DNA from: Heterocephalus glaber
Lineage: Eukaryota; Chordata; Mammalia; Rodentia; Bathyergidae
Direction of reading: 5' to 3'
NCBI RefSeq assembly: GCF_000247695.1
Contig: NW_004624844.1
Location: forward strand, 484,623 to 548,622
Length of the DNA: 64,000 nucleotides
Under the pieces are notes generated by a model that was not told the origin of the DNA, did no database searches, and was given only the letters and a program-made list of their open reading frames with translations. Both the position numbers and the translations under genes were made by a program. This document shows, in pieces, positions 47,101 through 58,001 of the stretch (position 1 is the stretch's first letter; each line of letters starts with the position of its first letter).

Positions 47101-49269
47101 CAACTATGTAACTAGTAATTTTAAAGCCTCCAGTATATTCAGGCTTAGCCCATTTAAGTGCCACTGTGTGTCTAGTAATATTTAGAGGTATCGGTTTCCC
47201 AGGTGGGTCAATGGGATCCAAAGCAAACACTGGTTCAGATGGCTTGCTTGGCTTGCTTTTACCTGCCATATTTTCTGCAATTACTCGGAATTCATAAGCA
47301 ATGCCATCTGTAAGTCCACTGGATTTGAAAATATTGCCTGGTACTAATGCTTTGCTCACAGTCTGCCACTGAATACCATTTCTTTCTTTTCTTTCAATGT
47401 GATATCCTAAAATGGGGCTTCCACCATCAGAAAGTGGCTCATGCCAGCTGATTGTCATTGAGTCTTTGGTAACTGCAGTTACCTGAGGGGTGCCAGGAGG
47501 TCCAGGTACCTTAAATGGATAGCTGGCAACTACAGATGCTGATGTGATGCCTGGTCCAACTCCATATCTGTTTTGAGCTTTTACACGGAATTGATATTCC
47601 ACTCCAGTAGTAAGGCGAGTGGCCTTATAAGTAGTACGTATAACAGTGGTTGCTAACTCTACCCATGTAGTACTATCAGTCTGTCGCATTTCCACCACAT
47701 AGTTGCTTATTGGTACGCCTCCATCATTCTCAGGTGGGTCCCAAGAGAAAGTTACAAAGTCAGATGAAACTTCATCAAATTTGATTGGTCCAGTAGGTGG
47801 CCCTGGGATGTCATGAACTTGAATGGTGATGACATCTCCAACCTCTCCTACAATATTCTTTGCTGTTAATGGATAGGGCCCACTATCACTTCTGACACAC
47901 TCATTGATATTTAAGATGGTTGACATTGCTGTATTTTCAACATTGACTCTCTGTGTCTGTTTAAGAACTTGGTCTCCTTTTTTCCAAGTAACTGTGGGCT
48001 TTGGTCGACCAAGCACTGGAATTTCAACTTTGATGTTTTCACCAGCTCTGGCAATGATCAATTTCTGATAGATGCCACGGAGGTCCAGCTCTGGAAGCAT
48101 TGTCTGCTCCTTCACAATGACAGGTCTGCTTTCTCTAGGGGCACTTCTTCCCGCACTGTTCACTGCCATCACTTGGAAGGTATATTCCTCCCCTTCCGTT
48201 AGATTCTTCACAACACATTCTAACCCTTTTACGGTTGTGATGTGGCTCCATTGGTCAGAGCCTTTTCTTTGGGCTTCAATTACATAGCCGGTGATCTTAC
48301 TGCCACCATCATGTTTGGGTTTGGGCCATGCCAAGCTGACTGTGCTCCTAGTTATGTCCATAATGTTAAGGCTGTCTGGGGGTGATGGGGCTTCGGAGGC
48401 TTTTACAGGTTCTGTGGTTTCTGTTGGCTCACCAATTCCATATTCATTTTCTGCCATTACTCTGAAGAAGTATTCACATCCTTCAGACAAGCCAGTAACT
48501 TTATATGTGCATTTATGGCATTTAGTGGTGACAGTAGAATAAGATTTCCGTGTTGCTTCCCGTTTCTCCACAATATAGTTTGTTATACGAGAGCCCCCAT
48601 CAATCAGAGGCAGGTCCCAGTGCAGGGTGACACTGTCCTTGGTGATGTCTGTTGGCTTTAAGTTAAGGACAGGGCCTGGTGTATCCAAGACTCTGACATT
48701 AACAAAGCCACTTTTCTTTCCAGCTGGGTTTTCGATGGTCATCACAAATTTTCCAGTGTCATATCTGTTACATTCTGGGATAATCAAAAGAGTAAATGAT
48801 TCTGTATTTTCAATATTGGCTCGATTTTTCATGTTCACGCCATCTTTGGTCCATGTCACTTCAGGAGCAGGACGACCTTTAATGGGCACAAAAATTCTAA
48901 TACTGAGTCCTGCTCTAACCACAAGTGTTCTTCGAAGCTCAGCATCCAGTTCAAAATCAGGAACCATTTCCCGCTCTACAATTTCAACATTTGGAATCAC
49001 TGCTGGTTCCCCAACACCTGCATCATTGACAGCGCTGATTCTAAAATTGTATTTTTCTTTAGTCTGAAGATCAGGGACAACAAACTGAGTGATTCTGAGG
49101 GCAGCTCCTGTTGTATCTTTTATCCAGGCTTCATCTCCTACTTTTTGATGCTCTACCACATAGCCTGTGATTTCAAGTCCACCATCATAGTGAGGCTTGC
49201 CCCATGCTAAAGAAGCAGATTTCTTGGTAGTATCAGTGACATGTGGATTTGAAGGTGGTCCTGGAGGAT
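32164..49269 (-). CDS. TTN: TTN exon 326: 17,106-base exon, domains A64-A121
   Basis: A single open exon of 17,106 bases (5,702 codons) with acceptor tttcag/AT and donor G/gtacat, phase 1 to 1. It encodes 58 domains: A64 (FnIII, PPGPPSNPHVTD) closing super-repeat C2; five full super-repeats C3 (A65-A75), C4 (A76-A86), C5 (A87-A97), C6 (A98-A108) and C7 (A109-A119); then Ig A120 and FnIII A121 of C8. Ig starts are marked by motifs such as PPEIELDADLRK, and the ninth domain of each repeat ends with KYGVGEPLES or a close variant. Role: the rigid thick-filament ruler of the C-zone. The length equals, from memory, that of human exon 326, known as the longest coding exon in that genome. Confidence 0.98.
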
Positions 49270-49371
49270 CTGAAAAAGATAAAAATATATATTAAAAGTT
49301 TGGCTTTTGGATAATTTATCTGTAATACTGGAATGCCCAAATGAGCAGTGTTGAAAAAGATAAATACTAAC

Positions 49372-49674
49372 ATGCTGCATCTTTCATTAAAACAGGATTT
49401 GAAGCATCACTAGGTGGGCCAATTCCTGCTCTGTTTTCAGCACTGACACGGAACTCGTAGGTGTTTCCTTCTTGCAGTCCTGTTACTTTGCATCTGAGAT
49501 CTGAGACTGGTGTCTTTGTTGCTCTCACCCACCGCAAGCCTTTCTTTTCTCTCCTTTCTACATGATATCCTGTAATTTCACTGCCACCATCATCAGTTGG
49601 TCTTTTCCAACTGACTGTGGCAGTATTCTTAGTGACATTTGATATCTCTGGTTTTCCAGGAGGGCCAGGAGGAC
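49372..49674 (-). CDS. TTN: TTN exon 325: FnIII A63
   Basis: Fn[57 protein letters not shown]. 303 bases, phase 1 to 1. The donor is T/gttagt, weaker than its neighbours; the split codon gives the Tyr of AAYPPGPP. Confidence 0.95.
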
Positions 49675-49765
49675 CTAGAAAAGAAGCAAATTTGTAAGTA
49701 CTCCATGTTTTTCTGAACTCTGCTGTAAATGTTTATATGTCACTTCCCTTACATGCTCTACATAC

Positions 49766-50353
49766 CAAATCTGTCTACCATTTTGACAGGTTCAGACTGT
49801 ACAGGTTCTCCTTTGCCATAGTGGTTTACAGCTGAGACACGGAAGATGTACTCATTTCCCTGGATAAGCTTGGTTACCACATGCCTGCAAGACTGAATAT
49901 CTTCAGCAACCACTGTCCACAAAAGTCTGCTGGTTTCTCTCTTTTCAAGAACATAGGACTTAATTGGTGATCCACCATCTTCCAAGGGAGGTGTCCATGT
50001 AAGTGTTGCTTTTTCAGCAGAAACATTACTGATTTCAATAGGACCCGGGGGACCAGGTACATCAAGGACTGTTACTTTCACATGTTCCTCCTTTGTCCCA
50101 AAAGGATTGGTAGCAGTGATTGTATATTCACCGGCATCTTTTCTACTAGAATACTTGACTGTAAGTGTGGAAGATGTTGGGGTTGAAGTTATCTGAGAGA
50201 TATCTGATGGTCTGATGTCTTTCCCTGCCCTGGACCAACTTGACTTTGGAAGAGGTTTGCCAAGAATGCTAATGGCACTCAAAACAATAGTTTCCCCTGC
50301 TTTAACTGTTAGCCCATCTTTTATTGTGGGGTCAAGGACAATGGTTGGTGCCT
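49766..50353 (-). CDS. TTN: TTN exon 324: Ig A61 and FnIII A62
   Basis: Ig ([46 protein letters not shown]) then FnIII ([54 protein letters not shown]). 588 bases, phase 1 to 1. Confidence 0.96.
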
Positions 50354-50443
50354 CTGCAAAGAAAAAAAAATGCATTTTAATCAGAAGAGGAAAGAGGTTT
50401 AATTTTACTATTTTTTAATGTAGTAAAAATAAAATTGACCTAC

Positions 50444-50740
50444 CGTATTCATCCTTGCAAATGATGGTTCCTGTACTTTCAGATGGAGCACTGATAGCAC
50501 CTGCTGTATTCTTTGCCCTAATTCTGAATTCATATTTTCCACCCTCAACAAGGTCAGTTACAGTAAAAGCACAGTCAGGGACATTTACATGGTTGGCTTT
50601 CATCCAAGACTTAGAAGGCAGATCCCGCTTCTCCACTATATATCCGGTTAACTTATGACCACCATCATATTTGGGTTCAGTCCATATGAGAGTTACTGAA
50701 TTTCTTGTTACATTAATAACCTCAGGTTTGCCAGGAGGAT
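50444..50740 (-). CDS. TTN: TTN exon 323: FnIII A60
   Basis: Fn[56 protein letters not shown]. 297 bases, phase 1 to 1. Confidence 0.96.
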
Positions 50741-50827
50741 CTAAAACATAAAAATAAAACCAGTCAAACAAATACCGGTTTGCTTCATGTAGAAAGCCCT
50801 TGGGTTTTTCTTCATATAATGACTTAC

Positions 50828-51025
50828 CAATTGGATCAAGTGCCACAACTGGCTCTGATGGCAGGCTTGGCTTGCCCACTCCTGCTAAATTGATGGCCAT
50901 GACTCGGAATTCATATTCAAGACCTTCAGTTAATCCTGTCACTTTAAAGTCTTTCATCCTTATTGGAGTCTTGTTAGCTCTCTTCCACAAAAGGCTGTTT
51001 CTTTCCTTGAACTCAATGTGATATC
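50828..51025 (-). CDS. TTN: TTN exon 322: C-terminal two thirds of FnIII A59
   Basis: 198 bases: [18 protein letters not shown] to VVALDPI. It begins with two bases that complete a Gly codon (acceptor tcatag/GA), so the FnIII fold is cut by an intron right after strand C at the conserved ITG-Y. Phase 1 to 1, so the inserted intron keeps the usual phase. Confidence 0.95.
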
Positions 51026-51445
51026 CTATGAATAAAACCATGAATGAATCAACTCAGAGGGAAAGTACAACTACAAATTTATTTTACTACACATATGTTC
51101 AAATTAATTATTTATATATTAAATGGATAATCTTTCTTACTATCTACACTTTCATTACTCAGTCCTAGTGCCATTTTTTTTTCCTCTTGGAATATCCATT
51201 GTTAGTGCCCCTCAGTTGAACATTAGCTTACGAAAATAGATACTGTCACCATGAAAGTCTTTATTAACTGTCACATTAGGAGGTTTACAATGTAATTAAA
51301 CATTAGCCATATGTACTGAAAGAAACATACATTATTGTATATGCAGAGAGTGTTATAAATAATGAGCACACATTTATTTTGTTTTCACAGAAATATTTGG
51401 AAGAAACATTGACATAAAGCTGTAGGATAAGAACAAACTAAATAC
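51026..51445. other. Intron inside FnIII A59, nothing recognised
   Basis: 420 bases separating the two halves of one FnIII domain. AT-rich; no repeat family seen. Confidence 0.7.
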
Positions 51446-51550
51446 CTGTAATTGGAGAGCCACCAGTCTTCTTGGGGTCAGTCCAAGTAAGAGATACTGA
51501 ATCATGCCTAACATCTACAATATTAGGAGGTGGAGGAGCATCAGGCACAT
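51446..51550 (-). CDS. TTN: TTN exon 321: N-terminal third of FnIII A59
   Basis: Only 105 bases: [34 protein letters not shown]. The smallest coding exon in the window. KKTGG replaces the usual x-DGG turn. Donor ACAG/gtattt. Together with exon 322 it makes a normal 303-base FnIII. Confidence 0.94.
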
Positions 51551-51641
51551 CTAGGAAAAAATACATAACCCAAACTTTATAATAAGGAACCACCACAAAG
51601 CTATGTGCTATACTTTATGTTTCTGACTTTGAGACACTTAC

Positions 51642-52229
51642 CAAATGGATGTTTAGCAATAATTGGCTCTGATTTCAGGCCTTCACCTACACCATACTTA
51701 TTTTCAGCACTGACTCTGAAGGTATATTCCATTCCCTCATGAAGTCTTGTTACTCTAAAGGTAGTTTTCTGGACAGCAGAGGCACATGTCACCCACTTGT
51801 TATTCACAGAATCTCTCTTCTCCAGGATATAGTTGGTGATTTCAGAACCTCCATCATCCTTTGGAGGAGCCCACTTTAAGGTCACGGCTTCTGCTGTGAC
51901 TTCATCAAATTTGATTGGTCCAGTAGGGATACCGGGTTTGCCAACAACTTTTATAGAAAGCGTTCCTTCTTTGGTGCCAGCAACATTCTTAAGCGTGATT
52001 GTGTATTTTCCAGCATCAGATTTTTGGCAATCATATACTACAAGAGTCGTGTTAACTGCAGTTGACTCAACACTGACTCTTGTGTCAGTTGCTAGAGGAT
52101 CTTCTCCTTTCTTCCAGGATACTGATGGTGCTGGCTTGCCCTTTATGGGGATCTTAAGACGGAAGTTGCTGTTTTCTTTAGCCAAATAGCACAAATCAGG
52201 TAGATCCTTTAAGTCAAGATCAGGAGCCA
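51642..52229 (-). CDS. TTN: TTN exon 320: Ig A57 and FnIII A58
   Basis: Ig ([46 protein letters not shown]) then FnIII ([54 protein letters not shown]). 588 bases, phase 1 to 1. Confidence 0.96.
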
Positions 52230-52254
52230 CTGTAAAACAGCAGACATAAATTAT

Positions 52255-52355
52255 TAGGTTTTTCCTCAGGTGCTGGAGGTCAAGCCCAGGCCTCACATGT
52301 GCTGGGAAAGCACTCTATCATTGAGCTAGATATCTATCATATTCCCAGCCCTGCA
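52255..52355 (-). mobile_element. ID/B4-like tRNA-derived SINE
   Basis: The minus strand has a diverged tRNA-like promoter: TAGCTCAATGATAGAGTGCTT (A-box region) and GGGCTTGACCTCCAGCACC (B-box region). It fills much of the 251-base intron between exons 320 and 319 (52230-52480). Confidence 0.7.
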
Positions 52356-52480
52356 AATTAAGGCCAGGCAATTAACTCTTTCAGATCATTATAGCTTTTA
52401 ATGGATTTTTTTGACAGTTCAGTGAGTAGGGCTCAAGAGCGGACTTTTGAAGACATTAAGATGTCTCAGGAGGGCCTTAC

Positions 52481-52768
52481 CGACGTCATCCTTTGCCATA
52501 ACTGTGACTTCGCTTGGGGTACCTTCTCCATTGTCATTCTCAGCGCACACTCTGAAGGTATATTCCTTCCCTTCACTCAAATCTTTTGTGGTATACTGTA
52601 GGCTTAATGATTTCATAACTCGTTGCCACTTATTATCTTCAGTCAGGAAATCGACTGCATATCCAGTAATTCGACTTCCGCCATCACTGCGAGGCTTCTT
52701 CCAGCCAATGGTGCAAGATGACTTAGTTACAGACAGTGCTTTCAGGTCCACGACTGGTCCAGGGGTTT
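52481..52768 (-). CDS. TTN: TTN exon 319: FnIII A56
   Basis: FnIII: TPGPVVDLKALSVTKSSCTI, WKKPRSDGGSRITGYAVDFL, KEYTFRVCAENDNG. 288 bases, phase 1 to 1. Confidence 0.96.
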
Positions 52769-52852
52769 CTAAAGCAAAGGAGAAATGATAAGTCTAGGTC
52801 CTAGACAACCAATGTAGGATGTCACTCCACATGATGGGGTTCATTCGCTCAC

Positions 52853-53143
52853 CAGAAGCTTTGACAGCATCACGCGTTTCACCAGGGTCACCAATGCCAT
52901 ACTCATTTTCAGCAAATACCCTGAAAAAGTAGGATTTCCCCTCCTCCAAGTTAGATACTCTGAAGCTTGTTTTTGAGCACTCAGTTGTTACTGTAGACCA
53001 GGACTTCCTCTCGGCATCACGTTTTTCTACCACATAGTTTATAATGGGGCTTCCACCATCAATAATGGGAGGATCCCAGGTGACATAAGCCGAGTCTTTG
53101 GATACTTCCTTTACAGTCACATTGACAGGAGGTCCAGGAGTAT
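52853..53143 (-). CDS. TTN: TTN exon 318: FnIII A55
   Basis: Fn[57 protein letters not shown]. 291 bases, phase 1 to 1, donor G/gtgagc, followed by an intron of only 84 bases. Confidence 0.96.
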
Positions 53144-53249
53144 CTGGATAAATAGTAAGTAAATAGAAAATGGAAAAAATTTCATTCATGTAAATATACA
53201 TAAACTATAGTTTTAAACAAACAGGATTCTTTTTTTCAAGTAGACTTAC

Positions 53250-53537
53250 CAAGCACTTTCACCACAATGGTGTATTCCTTTTTGCCACAGCTGTTCTCTA
53301 GGGTTAAGATATATTTTCCTGCGTCATATTTGTTCACATTTTCACAGCGCAAGAAAGTGTCAAAGTCAGTTGACTTTATGTCCAGTCCAATCCTTTCTCT
53401 TAAATTGACATTTGGTTTGGACCAAGTAATCTTTGGAGGTGGCCGTCCTCTCACTGGCACATAGAGTCTCATTGTAACTCCGGCACGTAATATGAGTGTT
53501 TTCCGTAATTCAGCATCAAGCTCTCCCTCAGGTGGAA
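53250..53537 (-). CDS. TTN: TTN exon 317: Ig A54
   Basis: Ig opening super-repeat C2: [48 protein letters not shown]. 288 bases, phase 1 to 1. Confidence 0.96.
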
Positions 53538-54420
53538 CTATGTAATTTGGGGGTGAAGAAAGTTAATAAAAATTTAATGGTCAGATGTAGTTCTAAAGAC
53601 TGGGCTTATTACTCCTAAAATATATTTCCTTTCTAAAACTCATTTCTTGTTCACTAAAACATCCTTAATATAATTCTCAAGAGTATTTCAATACTCTCCG
53701 TCAATTGTTGATTTTTCCACTTTGTAATATGCTTTAAGTGCAACCAAGTATCGCTTAGAGGACCTGGACTTTCTGTACTCATAAATCCTACATACTCTCA
53801 AACTCCAAGCACACTAAAAGATAGTAGATGATTCGTCCTTGACTCTCCTCCATTCTTGTTTTTTCTTATATGCTGTGAAGATACTCTGCCATATACAGTA
53901 CTCTGGCTCTCTTTATTATTTCATTGTAGAAGGAGAAGTAGATAGTCAGTGAAATGTAATGTCAAGTAACTTTTTTTTAAAAGGTAGAGGGAGTAGTTAT
54001 GGAGAGTAAGTGAATAGAAGAAGTCAGGGAAGAGAATTTATAATGGAGAGGTCATCAATTCTATACTTATAGAGACAGTAGACTGGAAGAGTTGAATTGT
54101 AACCAGAAGAATGACAAACAGTTCTTCAATCTAAAAACCCTCTTTATTCGCAGAATAAAATTCCCGCATTGTATATTCTTTTGAAGACATGAAACTTTAA
54201 TGTATATATAAAAAGTTTTTCAAAATCACAAATCACCTTGCATTTCATTTGGCCTGTTTGACATCAGCAATGAAATACCAACCCAGCTCTCCTAAAATGT
54301 ACACCTGGAGTTAGGAACTCTAAAGCTCCTAAGTGAACCAATTTACATAACGGAGTTCTATCTCCCTGTTATTATATGAACTAAAGAGAAAAACCCTATA
54401 TATCTTTAGGTAACACTTAC
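53538..54420. other. Intron, nothing recognised
   Basis: 883 bases between exons 317 and 316. No SINE, LINE or reading frame of interest was recognised; AT-rich sequence with a short poly-T run near 53970. Confidence 0.7.
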
Positions 54421-54726
54421 TTAAGATGTCCTTGGGGCAGTGCTTATCTGGCACATCACTGGGGTCACTGTATCCAATCTTATTAACAGCATACACTCGG
54501 AACTGATATTCTGTGTTTTCAATCAGGCCAGTAACTTCAAAGCGCATTTTCTGGAGCTTCTCTGGTAAATTGCACCTCACCCAGTGATCAGAGTCGACTC
54601 GTTTTACTTCAACAAGATAACCGATGATAGGGCTACCACCATCATAAGCCGGCTTGCCCCAAGATAGACTCACGGAGCTGTGCGTTGTATCATATACTTT
54701 AGGGAAAGCTGGTGGGCCAGGAGGGT
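54421..54726 (-). CDS. TTN: TTN exon 316: FnIII A53
   Basis: Fn[57 protein letters not shown]. 306 bases, phase 1 to 1, donor A/gtaagt. Last domain of C1. Confidence 0.95.
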
Positions 54727-54823
54727 CTGAGGATAAAGAATAATAGAAAATTTGAATTAAAACTTCATTCCTGCTTGTTCAATGCTGATTGTAAGGGTAT
54801 GGAATGCTCTGATGAAAACTTAC

Positions 54824-55126
54824 ACAGAGGATCCTGAGCATACACAGCTTTGGAGGCGTCACTGGGTTTGCCTGGTCCAGCTTTATTTATAGCTGTGACT
54901 CTGAACTCATATTCAGTACCTTCTTGGAGACCTGTTGCTTTTATTGTTCTTTCTATCACAGGTTTTCTGTTGACCTTAGTCCAGTTAACTGCCTGCATTT
55001 CCCGCTTTTCAAGCAAATAGCCAGTGATGGGTGAGCCACCATCATCTGCTGGGGGTTTCCAGCTGACTGTCATGTGATCTTTGGTTATGTTGCTAATAAC
55101 AGGAGGATCACAGCGTCCAGGTGGAT
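54824..55126 (-). CDS. TTN: TTN exon 315: FnIII A52
   Basis: Fn[57 protein letters not shown]. 303 bases, phase 1 to 1, donor T/gtaagt (the split codon encodes Tyr). Confidence 0.95.
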
Positions 55127-55213
55127 CTGCAGAGATTGATTCAAAAGTCAGCTTTCCAAGCTAAATGGTAATATTAAAAAATAAGAGGAAAAACAATGAG
55201 AAAATGTTCCTAC

Positions 55214-55510
55214 CGTATGGGTTTTTAGCAATTGCTGGTTCAGTGAAGATTGGATCACCCACTCCATATTTATTTTCAGCACAGATACGGAACTGATACT
55301 CATGGTCCTCTATAAGTTTCTCCACACTACAGCTGGTGATGGGTATAGTAGAAGAGACTTGAGCCCAGTTGGGCCTGCTTGTTTCACGTTTATCTACAAT
55401 ATAGTTGGTGATTTCTGAACCTCCATCTTCAAGAGGAGGTTCCCAAGAAAGCATTGCACGATCTGAATACATTTTGTTGATCTTAACAGATGCTGGAGGA
55501 CCTGGCTTAT
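55214..55510 (-). CDS. TTN: TTN exon 314: FnIII A51
   Basis: Fn[57 protein letters not shown]. 297 bases, phase 1 to 1. Confidence 0.96.
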
Positions 55511-55584
55511 CTGAAAAATTAAGGAGAAAATTAAGAAAAATTAAGCCTTTCAGTAATATACTTGGAATGGGAAATGAGTACAGA

Positions 55585-55740
55585 ATAGAAGTCTGGACAC
55601 CTGGGCTCAGTCTTTATATTGTTATTAACTTCCTGTATGACCTTGAAGTCTTAATTTCTCAGAATCTTATTTTCCTTATATGTAAAATTAGGTAACTATA
55701 ATATATGAGCTCTAATAAACCACTATTGTTCTATGATAAG
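55585..55740 (+). mobile_element. MIR SINE fragment
   Basis: Diverged MIR core: ACACCTGGGCTCAG, ACTTCCTGTATGACCTTGAA, TTAATTTCTCAGAATCTTA, TATGTAAAATTAGG. It lies in the 361-base intron between exons 314 and 313 (55511-55871). Confidence 0.7.
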
Positions 55741-55871
55741 ATTAATTTGGTGGTTAGGAAATAGGTATCAGTATAAGTATCTTTTTTTCTTACATATTAC
55801 TTTGTAATTCTTATTTGCATCCCATCAACCATGGTTAAAAAAAAGGGATTCTAATTAAATTCATTAGTTAC

Positions 55872-56159
55872 CTAATACTTTAAGCTTGATGGTGGCTGAT
55901 TTGGAACCACTTGAATTTTCAGCAGTAATGGTATAATCTCCTGAGTCCTTTCGGTTCACACTGAATAGCTCCAAGGTACACAGGTTCCGCTGCATGGCCA
56001 TCTTGATGCCTTCTGCTGGTTTCACTGGAGTGCCATCTTTTTTCCAAGAAACAGTTGGCATTGGTTTACCAAAAACGGTAGCATCCAAGCAGACATTAGT
56101 TCCAGCTTTCACAGTGAGCAAAGATTTCATAGCCACACTCAGGTCTATCCTGGGAGGAA
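55872..56159 (-). CDS. TTN: TTN exon 313: Ig A50
   Basis: Ig: PPRIDLSVAMKSLLTVKAGT, VSWKKDGTPVKPA, SGDYTITAENSSGSK. 288 bases, phase 1 to 1. Third Ig of super-repeat C1. Confidence 0.96.
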
Positions 56160-56279
56160 CTGGAAAGAAATAAGATAAAAGAACTTAAGTGTATGCAAAA
56201 CTATATTATGTAATTTTTATTAATACTAGAAATTCATATGTTGTATCTCTTTCAAGGATATTTTTACCTTACTAGACAA

Positions 56280-56555
56280 ATAATTACATATATTTATGGA
56301 GTCCAAGGTGATATTTTGGTATAAGTATAAATCATGGAATGATTAAATCAACATACCCATCACCTCACCTACTCAGCATTTTTTTGTGGTGAGAACACTT
56401 AAAATCTACTCTTTTAGCAACGTTATTAACTATGATCACCATGCTGTGCAGTTGATCACTAAAATTTATTTTTCCTGTCTAACTTAAACTTTGAGCCCTT
56501 TGACTGGCATCCTCCATTTCTCCATTCCCCAACCCCTGGTAACCACCAAGGATAG
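56280..56555 (+). mobile_element. L1 (LINE-1) 3'-end fragment
   Basis: Resembles the 3' end of old mammalian L1 elements: TACATATATTTATGGAGTCC, GGTGATATTTTGGTATAAGT, CCCATCACCTCACCTACTCA, TTATTAACTATGATCACC and CCCCTGGTAACCACCA in the expected order. Diverged and truncated. It lies in the 882-base intron 56160-57041. Confidence 0.72.
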
Positions 56556-56575
56556 GGTTTTAAAAAGTAATATAT

Positions 56576-56672
56576 AGGGCCGGGGATTTAGCTGAGTGGT
56601 TCTGCTGTCTGCCTTGCAAGCGCAAGGACGCAAGTTCAATCCCTGGTACCAAAAAAAAAAAAAAAACACAAC
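56576..56672 (+). mobile_element. ID-like tRNA-derived SINE with A tail
   Basis: GGGCCGGGGATTTAGCTGAG, GGTTCTGCTGTCTGCC, AAGCGCAAGG, AAGTTCAATCCCTGGTACC, then a 16-base A tail. Same family as the copy at 3341-3428 but opposite orientation and with an intact tail, which suggests a fairly recent insertion directly 3' of the L1 fragment. Confidence 0.85.
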
Positions 56673-57041
56673 AAAAAAACCCCTAATATATTTATTTAAA
56701 AAGTAACAAAGTTTAATGTAGAAGTTTGACAATTCTGAGAACATAAAAAAGTAAATTTCTATAATTTCAACATCTGTAAATAATCAATCATTACTATCAC
56801 TTAAATGGATTTGGTTGTCATATTTCTGTGAATATATAGTGTTGAAATTATAGTGTTTAGTTCTGTGTCTTGCTTTTAGTTTAGAATGTTGTCTCTGTAA
56901 TAAAAATTTTAGTGTCATATCCACAAAATCTATCATTTTATTTTCCCTTTTTGCATAGGGATAGGTTTAGTTTCTTTATTAAATGAAATGAACATCATGA
57001 ATGCTGCACATCTCTGCCTATAGTGCACAGTGGAATCTTAC

Positions 57042-57341
57042 CATTCTCTGCAAGGATGGTCACTGGGTCAGAAGGTTCAGAAGGGGGGCTGATGTTTACT
57101 GCAGTCTTAGCAATTGCTCTAAATTGATACTGAGCATTCTCTTCTAAGCCAGTAGCTGTGTACTCTTCCTGGGGAATCTGGTGAGGTGTAGTATTGCACC
57201 GCACCCACTTATCACCAGGAAGTTTACAAGCTTCTACAAAATAGCCAATAATTTTGCTTCCTCCATCATGCTTGGGCCGGGCCCAGATAAGGGATGCAGA
57301 ACTCTTGGTGACATCAGTAACTTCAGGTTTCCCAGGAGGAT
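57042..57341 (-). CDS. TTN: TTN exon 312: FnIII A49
   Basis: FnIII: PPGKPEVTDVTKSSASLIW, ARPKHDGGSKIIGYFVEACK, AQYQFRAIAKTAVN. The last motif has Ala for Val in the F-R-V core. 300 bases, phase 1 to 1. Confidence 0.96.
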
Positions 57342-57608
57342 CTAAAATCAAAAGAAATATTCTCAGCATTTAAATTGCTAACAGAAGTTTAAACCCCATA
57401 TTTCACATTATTACCCTATTCCTAAGTAATAAGCTTAAAAGGATACACTTTTGAGTACTTACTATGTACTTACAAGAGTTACACGCAGTACATTTTCATG
57501 GTAAGAGACAGAACCTATTTCTGAAGGGAAGTAGTAATCTTTAGGGGCTTCAAGATTTAAATGGCCTCCTCAATACTAAAAAACAAAGCACCCCCCCCTC
57601 CAACTCAC

Positions 57609-57911
57609 CAACTGGCATTCTTGCAGTTACATATTCTGTTGGTTTGCTGGGAGGGCTGGATCCAGCTTTGTTTAGGGCGTAGATTCTGAATGAATACTCA
57701 AGACCTTCAACAAGGCCAGCACAAGGAAATTCAGTTGACCGGACAGCAGTGTCGTTAGCTTTCACCCAGAGTAAACTGTTTCTCTCTTTGCGTTCAATCA
57801 AGTAACCAGTAATAGGGCTCCCTCCATCACTGTCTGGTCTGTCCCATGCGACAAATATGCAGTCTTTGTTGACTTTAGTGACTCGTGCATTCTTTGGTTC
57901 ACTAGGCACAC
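57609..57911 (-). CDS. TTN: TTN exon 311: FnIII A48
   Basis: Fn[57 protein letters not shown]. 303 bases, phase 1 to 1, donor G/gtgagt. Confidence 0.96.
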
Positions 57912-58001
57912 CTGCAGATGAATATAAAGGAAATGGTAGTTTGCGCTTTAAGTAACACAGTGGAAAGAAAACATTTCTTTTTCTTTTCGAAAAACACATA
58001 C

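Noticed and set aside
32739..48965. Regular 3.24-kb spaced repeats considered as CRISPR-like, satellite or an assembly duplication
   Set aside because: The copies are protein-coding, diverged from each other and in titin domain order. This is the C-zone super-repeat.
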